Origin: a virus | Direction: 5' to 3' (one strand) | IMG/VR virus record: IMGVR_UViG_3300047552_000915 | Location: 1-46,747 of that record | DNA: 46,747 nt | Shown: one piece after another, positions 1 to 4,910 of the stretch | How the letters are laid out: each line of letters starts with the position of its first letter | Numbering within the stretch: the stretch's first letter is position 1 | The notes under the pieces: generated by a model | What the model was told of the DNA's origin: nothing | Databases searched by the model: none | What the model saw: only the letters and a program-made list of their open reading frames with translations | Program-made: the position numbers and the translations under genes

Positions 1-99
1 ACCCTCGCTGACTTCGTAGAGCCTGCCACCGTTCAGCAGAATAACCTGCCGCCCGTCTGGCGAGCCGTAGTGCGTGGCCTTCATTCGTATCGTTTGCAT
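1..99 (-). CDS. 5' end of a leftward small phage gene (partial, runs off the left edge)
   Basis: An open frame reads leftward from an ATG at 97-99 through 33 codons to the window edge without a stop; it begins MQTIRMKATHYGSPDG. I do not recognise the family. Support comes mainly from context: a good leftward promoter with an operator in its spacer lies just upstream (128-156), the leader is about 20 bases, and a G-rich ribosome-binding stretch (ACGGGG) precedes the ATG. An alternative start is the ATG at 82-84. As the first gene of a repressor-controlled leftward transcript it occupies the position of early leftward genes in lambda-like phages, but its function is unknown. Confidence 0.55.
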   Translation of the reverse strand, partial: MQTIRMKATHYGSPDGRQVILLNGGRLYEVSEG

Positions 100-127
100 A
101 AAACCCCGTTGCGTTGGTTATGGGGTA

Positions 128-156
128 TTTATCGTATAAAAATACGAAGTCGTCAA
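128..156 (-). promoter_or_regulatory. Leftward early promoter with an operator in its spacer
   Basis: Read leftward, a -35 box TTGACG (151-156) and a -10-like box GATAAA (128-133) are separated by 17 bases. Almost the whole spacer is the palindrome at 132-147, so bound repressor would block polymerase. This mirrors the rightward promoter at 1131-1158. It would drive the partial gene starting at 99. The -10 matches consensus at only four of six positions. Confidence 0.55.
132..147. promoter_or_regulatory. Operator copy 1 (perfect palindrome)
   Basis: TCGTATAAAAATACGA has perfect 6-base arms (TCGTAT and ATACGA) around AAAA. The identical 16-mer recurs at 1138-1153, about 1 kb away, and degenerate copies lie at 164-181 and 1108-1123. 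Its position within a promoter spacer indicates a binding site for a dimeric helix-turn-helix regulator, presumably the repressor at 656-1072 or the Cro-like protein at 1166-1378. Confidence 0.75.
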
Positions 157-163
157 TAATTAT

Positions 164-181
164 TTCGCATAAAAATACGAA
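164..181. promoter_or_regulatory. Operator copy 2 (one mismatch in the arms)
   Basis: TTCGCAT-AAAA-ATACGAA has 7-base arms that pair except at one position. It lies 16 bases from operator copy 1, upstream of the leftward -35 box, giving a tandem operator arrangement of the kind that allows cooperative repressor binding. Confidence 0.65.
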
Positions 182-265
182 TTATTTTCTCGACGGGGCT
201 GGGGAGGTAGGTGTGAAAAGTCGGGGTGCGATGTGAAAGGTGAGGGTACAATTGCCCCCAATAAC

Positions 266-291
266 AAAAAGCCCGCCGGGTGAGGGCGGGC
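266..291 (-). terminator. Rho-independent terminator, leftward
   Basis: GCCCGCC (271-277) pairs perfectly with GGCGGGC (285-291) around a 7-base loop. On the plus strand it is preceded by AAAAA (266-270), so on the minus strand the hairpin is followed by a T-run. It lies 30 bases beyond the stop of the leftward lipoprotein gene (321-464) and probably ends that transcript. The remainder of 182-320 shows no convincing gene. Confidence 0.75.
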
Positions 292-320
292 AAGTCGGGT
301 ATTACGGGGGAAGGGTGGGG

Positions 321-464
321 TTAGTGACAGCCGTACTGATCGCAGAGTTCGCAGCTATGCGCCTGATACTGCATCGGGGAAATATATTGCGCCGGGATTT
401 CATTTGTGGACTTGGCACAAGAGGCCAGAGTCAAAAGGGTGAAGCTGATAGCCAGTTTTCTCAT
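321..464 (-). CDS. Tiny outer-membrane-type lipoprotein
   Basis: A 47-residue protein begins MRKLAISFTLLTLASCAKS: a basic start, a hydrophobic stretch and a lipobox LASC with the lipidated cysteine at residue 16. The mature part carries SPMQYQ followed by H-S-C-E-L-C, resembling a pattern I remember from short lipoproteins of Alphaproteobacteria (SPxQYQxYxC). A Shine-Dalgarno-like AAGGA lies about 11 bases upstream, and a terminator follows 30 bases after the stop. It would be exported, processed by signal peptidase II and anchored in a membrane. Possible roles are lysogenic conversion, superinfection exclusion or an outer spanin subunit. It is shorter than most o-spanins and not proline-rich, so the lysis role is less likely. 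Confidence 0.7.
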   Translation of the reverse strand: MRKLAISFTLLTLASCAKSTNEIPAQYISPMQYQAHSCELCDQYGCH

Positions 465-500
465 ACTTTCTTTAATCCTTACTTAAAAATTAAACTTAGT

Positions 501-529
501 TAAACAAATCTTAACCTTTGTTGTATAAA
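501..529 (+). promoter_or_regulatory. Possible rightward promoter
   Basis: TAAACA (501-506) and TATAAA (524-529) are separated by 17 bases in an A+T-rich stretch between the leftward lipoprotein gene and the small rightward gene at 563. The -35 box matches only four of six consensus positions. No operator palindrome overlaps it. Confidence 0.35.
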
Positions 530-562
530 TGTGACACAATTCTTAACAGGGAGGGGGGGTGT

Positions 563-751
563 ATGGATGAGGAGCTGCGAAGGCTAAAAGCGGAGCGGGA
601 CTTTCTGCTGGAGCTATTAGAAGGATATGGGGTCACGCCGGTTATTCCCAAGAGGTTAATTTTGCATTCGTTTAAGAAAATCCTCTGCCGTGGCCGCTGT
701 AACTGTGGCCACACCGTTCATTCTGAAATTCCTAAGCGCATGGTGAGTTAA
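563..751 (+). CDS. Possible small coiled-coil protein
   Basis: A 62-residue frame starts at an ATG preceded by a very strong purine-rich ribosome-binding stretch (AGGGAGGGGGGT). The first 25 residues (MDEELRRLKAERDFLLELLEG) form an acidic/basic leucine-containing helix typical of small phage coiled-coil proteins. The last third overlaps, antisense, the 3' end of the repressor gene by 96 bases, which lowers confidence in that part. No function can be assigned. Confidence 0.4.
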   Translation: MDEELRRLKAERDFLLELLEGYGVTPVIPKRLILHSFKKILCRGRCNCGHTVHSEIPKRMVS

Positions 752-1072
752 TTCGTCGATTATTCTATCGCGCTCTTTCCTAGATACAGGAATTTTATTT
801 CGCTCTATCGCGGAGCTGTAGGCGGCGGATGCTGCATCTCTCGCCTCTTTCAGGCCCTCATCTTCACCCAGAAACCAACTTACGGGACGGTTAACCGCAT
901 CTGCCAGATGACAAAGGATGTCAACGCGCAGAGAGCGTTTGGGGCTTTTTAGAAAACTTCTGAGAGTCCCTTCTGCGACCTTGCTACGCTCACACCAAGC
1001 ATTAACGCTTAGATCCTCCAGCGCCATTATCTGATTCATTCGTGTAACAATAATTTCCTTGGAGTAGGGCAT
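656..1072 (-). CDS. Phage repressor-like helix-turn-helix protein
   Basis: The 138-residue protein has an N-terminal helix-turn-helix region: residues around NAWCERSKVAEGTLRSFL read as an XRE/CI-type HTH, followed by a fixed-length helical segment and a charged C-terminal tail. The start at 1072 is chosen because AGGGG lies five bases upstream; the open frame extends further but into the operator region. There is no S24 peptidase (LexA-like) domain, so SOS-type self-cleavage is not expected. It is the only leftward regulator between the two operator clusters and diverges from the Cro-like gene, so it probably represses both early promoters and, through the operator at 1108-1123, itself. It could instead be an activator. 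Confidence 0.7.
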   Translation of the reverse strand: MPYSKEIIVTRMNQIMALEDLSVNAWCERSKVAEGTLRSFLKSPKRSLRVDILCHLADAVNRPVSWFLGEDEGLKEARDAASAAYSSAIERNKIPVSRKERDRIIDELTHHALRNFRMNGVATVTAATAEDFLKRMQN

Positions 1073-1094
1073 GTCGCCCCTATAGCAATCTCGC

Positions 1095-1123
1095 ATCATA
1101 TTACGAACCGTATAAATGTACGA
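1095..1123 (-). promoter_or_regulatory. Possible leftward promoter of the repressor gene
   Basis: Read leftward, TATGAT (1095-1100) is a good -10 box. The weak -35 position falls at 1118-1123, inside the degenerate operator at 1108-1123. This arrangement would let the repressor or the Cro-like protein control repressor synthesis. Confidence 0.4.
1108..1123. promoter_or_regulatory. Operator copy 3 (degenerate)
   Basis: CCGTAT-AAAT-GTACGA keeps the 6-4-6 architecture of the other copies; the arms pair at four of six positions (inner CGTA/TACG-type core with changes at the ends). It sits 14 bases from operator copy 4, overlapping the presumed leftward repressor promoter. Confidence 0.6.
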
Positions 1124-1130
1124 ATGGCCC

Positions 1131-1158
1131 TTGACAGTCGTATAAAAATACGAATAAT
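1131..1158 (+). promoter_or_regulatory. Rightward early promoter with an operator in its spacer
   Basis: A perfect -35 box TTGACA (1131-1136) is followed after 16 bases by AATAAT (1153-1158), a five-of-six match to the -10 consensus. The perfect operator (1138-1153) fills the spacer. Transcription should begin near 1165-1166, on or next to the ATG of the Cro-like gene at 1166. Confidence 0.7.
1138..1153. promoter_or_regulatory. Operator copy 4 (perfect palindrome)
   Basis: This is base-for-base the same 16-mer as operator copy 1 at 132-147. It lies between the -35 and -10 boxes of the rightward early promoter, the classic position for repression by steric exclusion. Confidence 0.75.
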
Positions 1159-1165
1159 TACATCT

Positions 1166-1378
1166 ATGACCATAGATGAAGTAGTCCAAAATATCCGCAA
1201 TATTCCAAGGGAATACAACCTGTCAAAGAACAGGCTGGCAATCCGCGCCGGTATTACTGAGGGGGCTATTCGCAAGATGGACGATCCTTCATGGAATCCC
1301 CGGCTCAAAACGCTAAAGGCGCTAGAGGCCGCAACAAACAACCTCCCGCCCCTTGCGGAGAAGGGGGGCGCGGAATGA
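1166..1378 (+). CDS. Cro-like small helix-turn-helix protein
   Basis: The 70-residue protein begins MTIDEVVQNIRNIPREY and contains a compact HTH (LSKNRLAIRAGITEGAIRKM) followed by a segment typical of XRE-type proteins (NPRLKTLKALEAA). The start at 1166 gives a full HTH; upstream in-frame codons lie within the promoter. There is no ribosome-binding site because transcription is predicted to start at or one base before the ATG, so the message is probably leaderless. Lying divergent from the repressor and first in the rightward transcript, it occupies the position of cro. It probably binds the same palindromes and weakens repressor synthesis; that role is inferred. Confidence 0.7.
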   Translation: MTIDEVVQNIRNIPREYNLSKNRLAIRAGITEGAIRKMDDPSWNPRLKTLKALEAATNNLPPLAEKGGAE

Positions 1379-1584
1379 AAACTAGCAGCATGGCTACGCG
1401 CACTGGCGCTTTCCTTTCGTATGCTGTTTCCCGCGCTTTTATGAATATGCGCCGTATGTTCTTTTCGGCGCGTATTGCCTCCAGTCTTATTGCTGAAGGT
1501 ATCTTGACGACCATCCTGTTTTGGAAACTTGGGGAAGCTCCTCTTTTGGGGCTTCCCTTTTTTCGTCAGGGAGGCGGTGGATAA
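1375..1584 (+). CDS. Possible small hydrophobic protein overlapping a terminator
   Basis: A 69-residue frame starts with an ATGA overlap on the stop of the Cro-like gene, after a G-rich ribosome-binding stretch. The N-terminal half is basic and rich in alanine, serine and methionine. Residues around IASSLIAEGILTTILFW could form one membrane helix. The reading frame runs through a strong terminator hairpin (1532-1563), unusual for a real gene, so either the C-terminal third is rarely made or the frame is fortuitous. No family is recognised. Confidence 0.35.
   Translation: MKTSSMATRTGAFLSYAVSRAFMNMRRMFFSARIASSLIAEGILTTILFWKLGEAPLLGLPFFRQGGGG
1532..1563 (+). terminator. Rho-independent terminator, rightward
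   Basis: GGGAAGC (1532-1538) pairs with GCTTCCC (1551-1557) and the stem extends by three inner pairs, including one G-T, around a TCTTTT loop. Six T residues follow at 1558-1563. It should end or attenuate the transcript started at the Cro-like promoter, and separates the control region from the early genes. Confidence 0.8.
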
Positions 1585-1597
1585 CTCCACCCGATAG

Positions 1598-1626
1598 TTA
1601 ACATTTTACTAAAATTTATCTTAAAT
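1598..1626 (+). promoter_or_regulatory. Possible promoter of the early gene block
   Basis: TTAACA (1598-1603, five of six to consensus) and TTAAAT (1621-1626, four of six) are spaced by 17 bases in an A+T-rich gap after the terminator. It is positioned to drive the long rightward run beginning at 1673. No operator palindrome is visible here, so this block may not be under direct repressor control. Confidence 0.4.
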
Positions 1627-1672
1627 GCAAGCGTTTTTACTAAGAAAATTTAACTAGATGTAGGGGGCAACG

Positions 1673-1948
1673 ATGGATAAGGACACTAAATCTAGTATTG
1701 AAGCCCTTGAAGCGCGGATGGACATGCTGGAGGCCGCCTTCATCAACCTGGGCCAGACCCTCTACTACTTTTCCAACAAGCTGGCGGTGCTGCAATCGAA
1801 GACAGAGAGGGAATTTGCCGCCTACTTCGATGAGCTTGACACGCTTTGGGAGCAGACAGGCTCTCCACGCGGCGCTGCGGCTCCAGCTTCACACCTGCAA
1901 CTTGTGATTTCCAACGACAACGCCAGCTACCCGCACGGGGCAGCGTGA
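1673..1948 (+). CDS. Small coiled-coil protein of unknown function
   Basis: The 91-residue protein starts after TAGGGGGCAACG, a good ribosome-binding site. Residues 8-60 are rich in leucine, alanine and charged residues with heptad-like spacing (IEALEARMDMLEAAF), indicating a coiled coil; the C-terminal 30 residues look disordered. It is the first gene of the early rightward block, 32 bases before the GapR-like gene. I do not recognise the family. Confidence 0.65.
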   Translation: MDKDTKSSIEALEARMDMLEAAFINLGQTLYYFSNKLAVLQSKTEREFAAYFDELDTLWEQTGSPRGAAAPASHLQLVISNDNASYPHGAA

Positions 1949-1980
1949 CCCAATAACAACAACCAGAGAAGGAAACTACC

Positions 1981-2319
1981 ATGCTTGATAACGAACCCCT
2001 CACTAACAAGAAGAAGCGCGGGCGCGGCCAACTGGCCGAGGTCGGCCACAATACCACCGTGGAAGACAGTGTAACACGCAGCTTCATTGAGCGTTTTGGG
2101 AATCTCGAAACTGAAATCTTCGCACTGCGCCGTGACCAGAAGGAGCTTCTGAACGAAGCCAAGGGCGCAGGCCTTAGCAAGATGGCAATTCGTGGCGCGG
2201 TAAAGCGCATGTTCATGAGCGAGGAGCAGAAACAGGCCAAGGACGAGGTGGCGGCATTGATTGAGCATTACACCCGCCTCTGCGCCGATCTGCCGTTGTT
2301 CGATGCGGCAGCGGCCTGA
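1981..2319 (+). CDS. GapR-like (DUF2312) DNA-binding protein
   Basis: The 112-residue protein has a basic N-terminal tail (KKKRGRG, residues 10-16) and a core matching what I know of the GapR/DUF2312 family: SFIERF, a helix LETEIFALRRDQKELLNEAKG, then a segment ending in a second helix (EVAALIEHYTRLC). In Caulobacter, GapR is a nucleoid-associated protein that prefers overtwisted DNA ahead of replication and transcription machinery and assists topoisomerases. A phage copy could manage torsional stress on phage DNA or compete with the host protein. It sits directly upstream of nuclease, methylase and replication genes. The characteristic leading motif is looser than in chromosomal GapR. Confidence 0.8.
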   Translation: MLDNEPLTNKKKRGRGQLAEVGHNTTVEDSVTRSFIERFGNLETEIFALRRDQKELLNEAKGAGLSKMAIRGAVKRMFMSEEQKQAKDEVAALIEHYTRLCADLPLFDAAAA

Positions 2320-2725
2320 GCAGAGTGAAGACGAGATCTGCGCGGGGTTTGTCACGGCCCTGCGCGATCTTGAAACCTACAACCAGATTATCAACCCCGA
2401 GGCGTTTATGTGGTTTCATATCCCCAATGGGCAGCGAGCCGGTGGTAATGCCACCTCCCGCGCTATTGCAGGAGCCAGAGATAAACGCCTTGGGGCGCTG
2501 CGTGGGGTGCCTGATTACTGTTTCCACTGGAGTACCGAGGATGGAACGCCTTGGGTGGGCTATCTGGAAGCAAAGACGCTGATTGGAACCCTCTCGCCTG
2601 AGCAGAAGGCCTTCCGTGCTTACTGCCTGAAGACAGGCGTTCCCTTTGATGTGTTCCGCACGGTGCAGCGCGGCCTGCAAATCCTCCAGAGCTGGGGCAT
2701 CATAAAGCAGGGGGCGGTGGTATGA
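2303..2725 (+). CDS. VRR-NUC domain nuclease
   Basis: The 140-residue protein carries the VRR-NUC hallmark order: IPNGQRAGG, a helix, a G-VPDY aspartate and LEAK (glutamate and lysine of the PD-(D/E)xK core), LSPEQKAF, then a C-terminal VFRTVQ-WGI segment. These are metal-dependent nucleases of the Holliday-junction-resolvase-like fold; stand-alone phage members are thought to act in recombination or DNA processing. The start at 2303 is preferred over 2261 because it keeps only a 17-base overlap with the GapR-like gene, though its ribosome-binding site is weak. The stop overlaps the start of the next gene. Confidence 0.85.
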   Translation: MRQRPEQSEDEICAGFVTALRDLETYNQIINPEAFMWFHIPNGQRAGGNATSRAIAGARDKRLGALRGVPDYCFHWSTEDGTPWVGYLEAKTLIGTLSPEQKAFRAYCLKTGVPFDVFRTVQRGLQILQSWGIIKQGAVV

Positions 2726-3186
2726 TCTACGGCCTTGCCCCATCCCGCTCTGATTGGCGCACCCCGCGATATATCACTGATGCGCTTGGGTTCTTCGATC
2801 TTGACCCGTGCGCCGATAGGCGTGCCCCGTGTTGCCATGCAAAGGAGGGATACACTGTCGGGGGGTTGAGCCGTGAATGGTATGGTCGAGTATGGCTAAA
2901 TCCTCCTTACGGAGACAAGGCTCGTGTCTGGGTAGAAAGGTTGGCAAAACACGGAAACGGTGTTGCCCTGATTCCTCCCCGCGCAGGTTCTAATTGGTTT
3001 CATGACGTTGTATTTGACCGCGCGGATGCAGTTCTATTCCTGCGCGGGAGGATTGCGTTCATTCATCCAGAAACACAGCAGCCAATGAAGGGAAATAACT
3101 CCGATAGCTGTCTTGTGGCCTATGGCGAGAACAACGCTCACGCTCTGCGTGACTGTAGCTTGGCGGGGGCGTTATGGGAGATATGA
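2722..3186 (+). CDS. Phage Dam-type DNA N6-adenine methyltransferase
   Basis: The 154-residue protein matches the phage N6-adenine methylase family: an N-terminal W-x-TP-like segment (DWRTPRYI), FDLDPCAD as the cofactor-binding strand, and NPPYG (around residue 60) as the catalytic (D/N)PPY motif, followed by ALIPPR and a glycine-containing C-terminal strand. Such orphan enzymes methylate phage DNA to evade host restriction or mimic host methylation. The gene starts by a 4-base overlap with the VRR-NUC gene. No cognate endonuclease is apparent, as usual for this family. Confidence 0.88.
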   Translation: MIYGLAPSRSDWRTPRYITDALGFFDLDPCADRRAPCCHAKEGYTVGGLSREWYGRVWLNPPYGDKARVWVERLAKHGNGVALIPPRAGSNWFHDVVFDRADAVLFLRGRIAFIHPETQQPMKGNNSDSCLVAYGENNAHALRDCSLAGALWEI

Positions 3187-3443
3187 CCTTACCTGATGCC
3201 TCTTTATACGAAAAGGCGCGCCAGCAAGTGCTGAGGCTTATTGAGCGCGGAAGAATTGGCCGAGTACCGGCGCATCCTATTGTGCGGGAAGCGCGTCTTC
3301 ATTTTGAGACATTGATTCGTCTTTCGGCGTTGCTGGATAGTCGTGGCCGCCGTTTGGAGGCCAACGAGGTTTTAGCGATGATTAAGCCAGCTATGGACAC
3401 TCTGCTTCATGCGATGGCGCAGGAGAGGGCGGGGCGGATATGA
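3174..3443 (+). CDS. Small protein of unknown function
   Basis: An 89-residue, mostly helical, arginine-rich protein whose start overlaps the methylase gene by 13 bases. A second ATG at 3183 is possible, but its upstream GGAG is too close. A 4-base overlap with the next small gene continues the chain of translationally coupled genes. No catalytic motif or family is recognised. Confidence 0.65.
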   Translation: MGDMTLPDASLYEKARQQVLRLIERGRIGRVPAHPIVREARLHFETLIRLSALLDSRGRRLEANEVLAMIKPAMDTLLHAMAQERAGRI

Positions 3444-3604
3444 GCATCAACGAGATGCCTGTAGAGGCGCGGGATCTGATTCAGGGCAAGCGGCTTGATG
3501 CCTGGAAGCGTTACAGGTCTGCCGCCACCGATTCGGTGCGTGATCGTTACCGGACAGAATATGAGCGCCTGACTTTGGTGCTTAGGCTGTGGGGTGGGTT
3601 ATGA
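3440..3604 (+). CDS. 54-residue protein of unknown function
   Basis: A short frame begins with an ATGA overlap on the preceding stop, after a G-rich ribosome-binding site (GGGCGGGGCGG), and ends with an ATGA overlap on the next start. The product (MSINEMPVEARDLIQG...) is basic, helical and rich in arginine and tyrosine. The tight coupling on both sides argues that it is a real gene despite its length. Function unknown. Confidence 0.6.
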   Translation: MSINEMPVEARDLIQGKRLDAWKRYRSAATDSVRDRYRTEYERLTLVLRLWGGL

Positions 3605-4161
3605 CCCCCCGCCATATTTCACAAATACTGCCTGACGTGCTGGCGACAGCAGCGCAGGCCATGAATGGCAGGGGCAGCGAATTGCAATCGCCAGCCGCTA
3701 CCTATCCTCACGGGTACGGTGCGCCCCTGTCTTATTTTAACAGTGGGGAAAGTGAGGAAGATATGAGCAATAAAAAATTTATCGCTGAAGTTACAGGTGA
3801 AAAAATTGCACCTGAAGTCCTAATGAAGATTCTCAAGAGAACCGAGTCGCTTCCTGAAAAGCAACATGGTTTCATATCATATATGAAAATCACAGTAGAT
3901 GTATGCGGCAATGCCATTACAGCTATGGCTGCGTTTGAGAGGATCTCTGCTGCTGGCAGGATGCTTAAAGACCCAAAATTGAAGCATTGGAATCATCGCA
4001 CCGAAACATACAGTTTAATTACTGAGCCTATCGTTATTGCAGCAGCGAAATGCGCGCTGAAGGCTCGCAAGAAAACCAAAAACAAAACTGAATTCTATTT
4101 TGATTCAGAAGAATTTCTAAGCGCAGTGCTGCTATCTTCTGAAACCGATGGAGGTGCATAG
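3601..4161 (+). CDS. Unknown early protein, possibly starting at 3763
   Basis: The frame starting at 3601 overlaps the previous stop by four bases and gives 186 residues. A second in-frame ATG at 3763, preceded by an excellent site (GAGGAAG), would give a 132-residue product beginning MSNKKFIAEVTGE. From about 3740 the DNA becomes clearly A+T-rich, and the protein lysine/isoleucine-rich, unlike the upstream genes; the real gene may therefore start at 3763 with the upstream part belonging to a separate coding piece. No motif identifies a function. It directly precedes the replication organiser. Confidence 0.6.
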   Translation: MTPRHISQILPDVLATAAQAMNGRGSELQSPAATYPHGYGAPLSYFNSGESEEDMSNKKFIAEVTGEKIAPEVLMKILKRTESLPEKQHGFISYMKITVDVCGNAITAMAAFERISAAGRMLKDPKLKHWNHRTETYSLITEPIVIAAAKCALKARKKTKNKTEFYFDSEEFLSAVLLSSETDGGA

Positions 4162-4163
4162 AC

Positions 4164-4910
4164 ATGAGTTGGTTTCAGCATACAACCTATGCCAATCGGG
4201 ATGAGAAACTTGCAGCTTTGCGGAGCATAGCGGGTTTTGAGGGATACGGTTTTTACTGGTTCCTTGTCGAGACTATCGCCGACTCGATGCAAAATTCGGG
4301 TCAGTGTTCGGTCAAATATCCACTCAAGGTTTGGCAGAGATTGACCGGACTTTACCCAAACAAATTAAAAAGATTGGTGAATGTTCTCACAAACATTGGC
4401 CTATGTTCTGCGAATGTTTTGCCAATCACCGAGCAATCATCAGAAGAACTTCTTGAAATCTCCCTTCCTAATATACTGAAATACATAAAGACGCCAAAAA
4501 ATAAGCAAAAAACAGAAATCAAAAATACCTCCCTAGAGGAGAGGAGAGGAGAGGAGAGGAGAGAAGAAAAAAAAGAAGAAGGGGAAGGCGCTGAAGCGCC
4601 CAGGCCTCCCGATCCAGAAATTCAGCCTGCAAAGAAAAACTACGCCTTCGAGGGAAAAATCATCCGCCTGACGAGCAAGAACCTTGCCGAGTGGAAGGTT
4701 TCGTTTTCAGCGATACCAGACCTCAAAGCCGCGCTGATAGCCAAGGACGCTTACCTGCAAAGCCTTCCACCAGATCACAAAAACCGAGGAAACTGGTTTC
4801 TGTTCTGCTCGAATCAGCTTGCGAGAGAGCATCAGGAATACCTTGCAAAGCGAGCGTTTCAGCCAATTCCCCGTTACTCCGAAACAAAAACCAACCTGGC
4901 AGTGTACTGA
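4164..4910 (+). CDS. Replication organiser / helicase-loader-like protein
   Basis: The 248-residue protein begins MSWFQHTTYANRDEKLAALR then GFEGYGFYWFLVE, a pattern typical of the Lin1244/DUF4373-type N-terminal domain found in phage replisome organisers. A highly charged linker (about residues 122-145: LEERRGEERREEKKEEG) separates it from a C-terminal domain with NRGNWFLFCSN, resembling the end of phage replication proteins. It lies immediately before the DnaB-type helicase gene (TGATG overlap), the expected place for an origin-binding or helicase-loading protein. The linker is encoded by an AGAGG tandem repeat. The A+T-rich composition differs from the helicase gene. Confidence 0.7.
   Translation: MSWFQHTTYANRDEKLAALRSIAGFEGYGFYWFLVETIADSMQNSGQCSVKYPLKVWQRLTGLYPNKLKRLVNVLTNIGLCSANVLPITEQSSEELLEISLPNILKYIKTPKNKQKTEIKNTSLEERRGEERREEKKEEGEGAEAPRPPDPEIQPAKKNYAFEGKIIRLTSKNLAEWKVSFSAIPDLKAALIAKDAYLQSLPPDHKNRGNWFLFCSNQLAREHQEYLAKRAFQPIPRYSETKTNLAVY
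4535..4564 (+). repeat. AGAGG pentanucleotide tandem repeat inside a gene
   Basis: Five perfect AGAGG units (4535-4559) are followed by AGAGA (4560-4564). The unit is not a multiple of three, so gain or loss of a copy would shift the frame of the replication organiser. It encodes the charged linker between its two domains. Confidence 0.85.

Noticed and set aside
240-503. Rightward frame of 87 codons over the terminator region
   Set aside because: It has no ribosome-binding site, runs antisense over the lipoprotein gene and a terminator hairpin, and its composition looks random.
1073-1189. Longer start of the repressor gene
   Set aside because: The extra 39 codons would cover the operators and the rightward promoter; the ATG at 1072 has a good ribosome-binding site.
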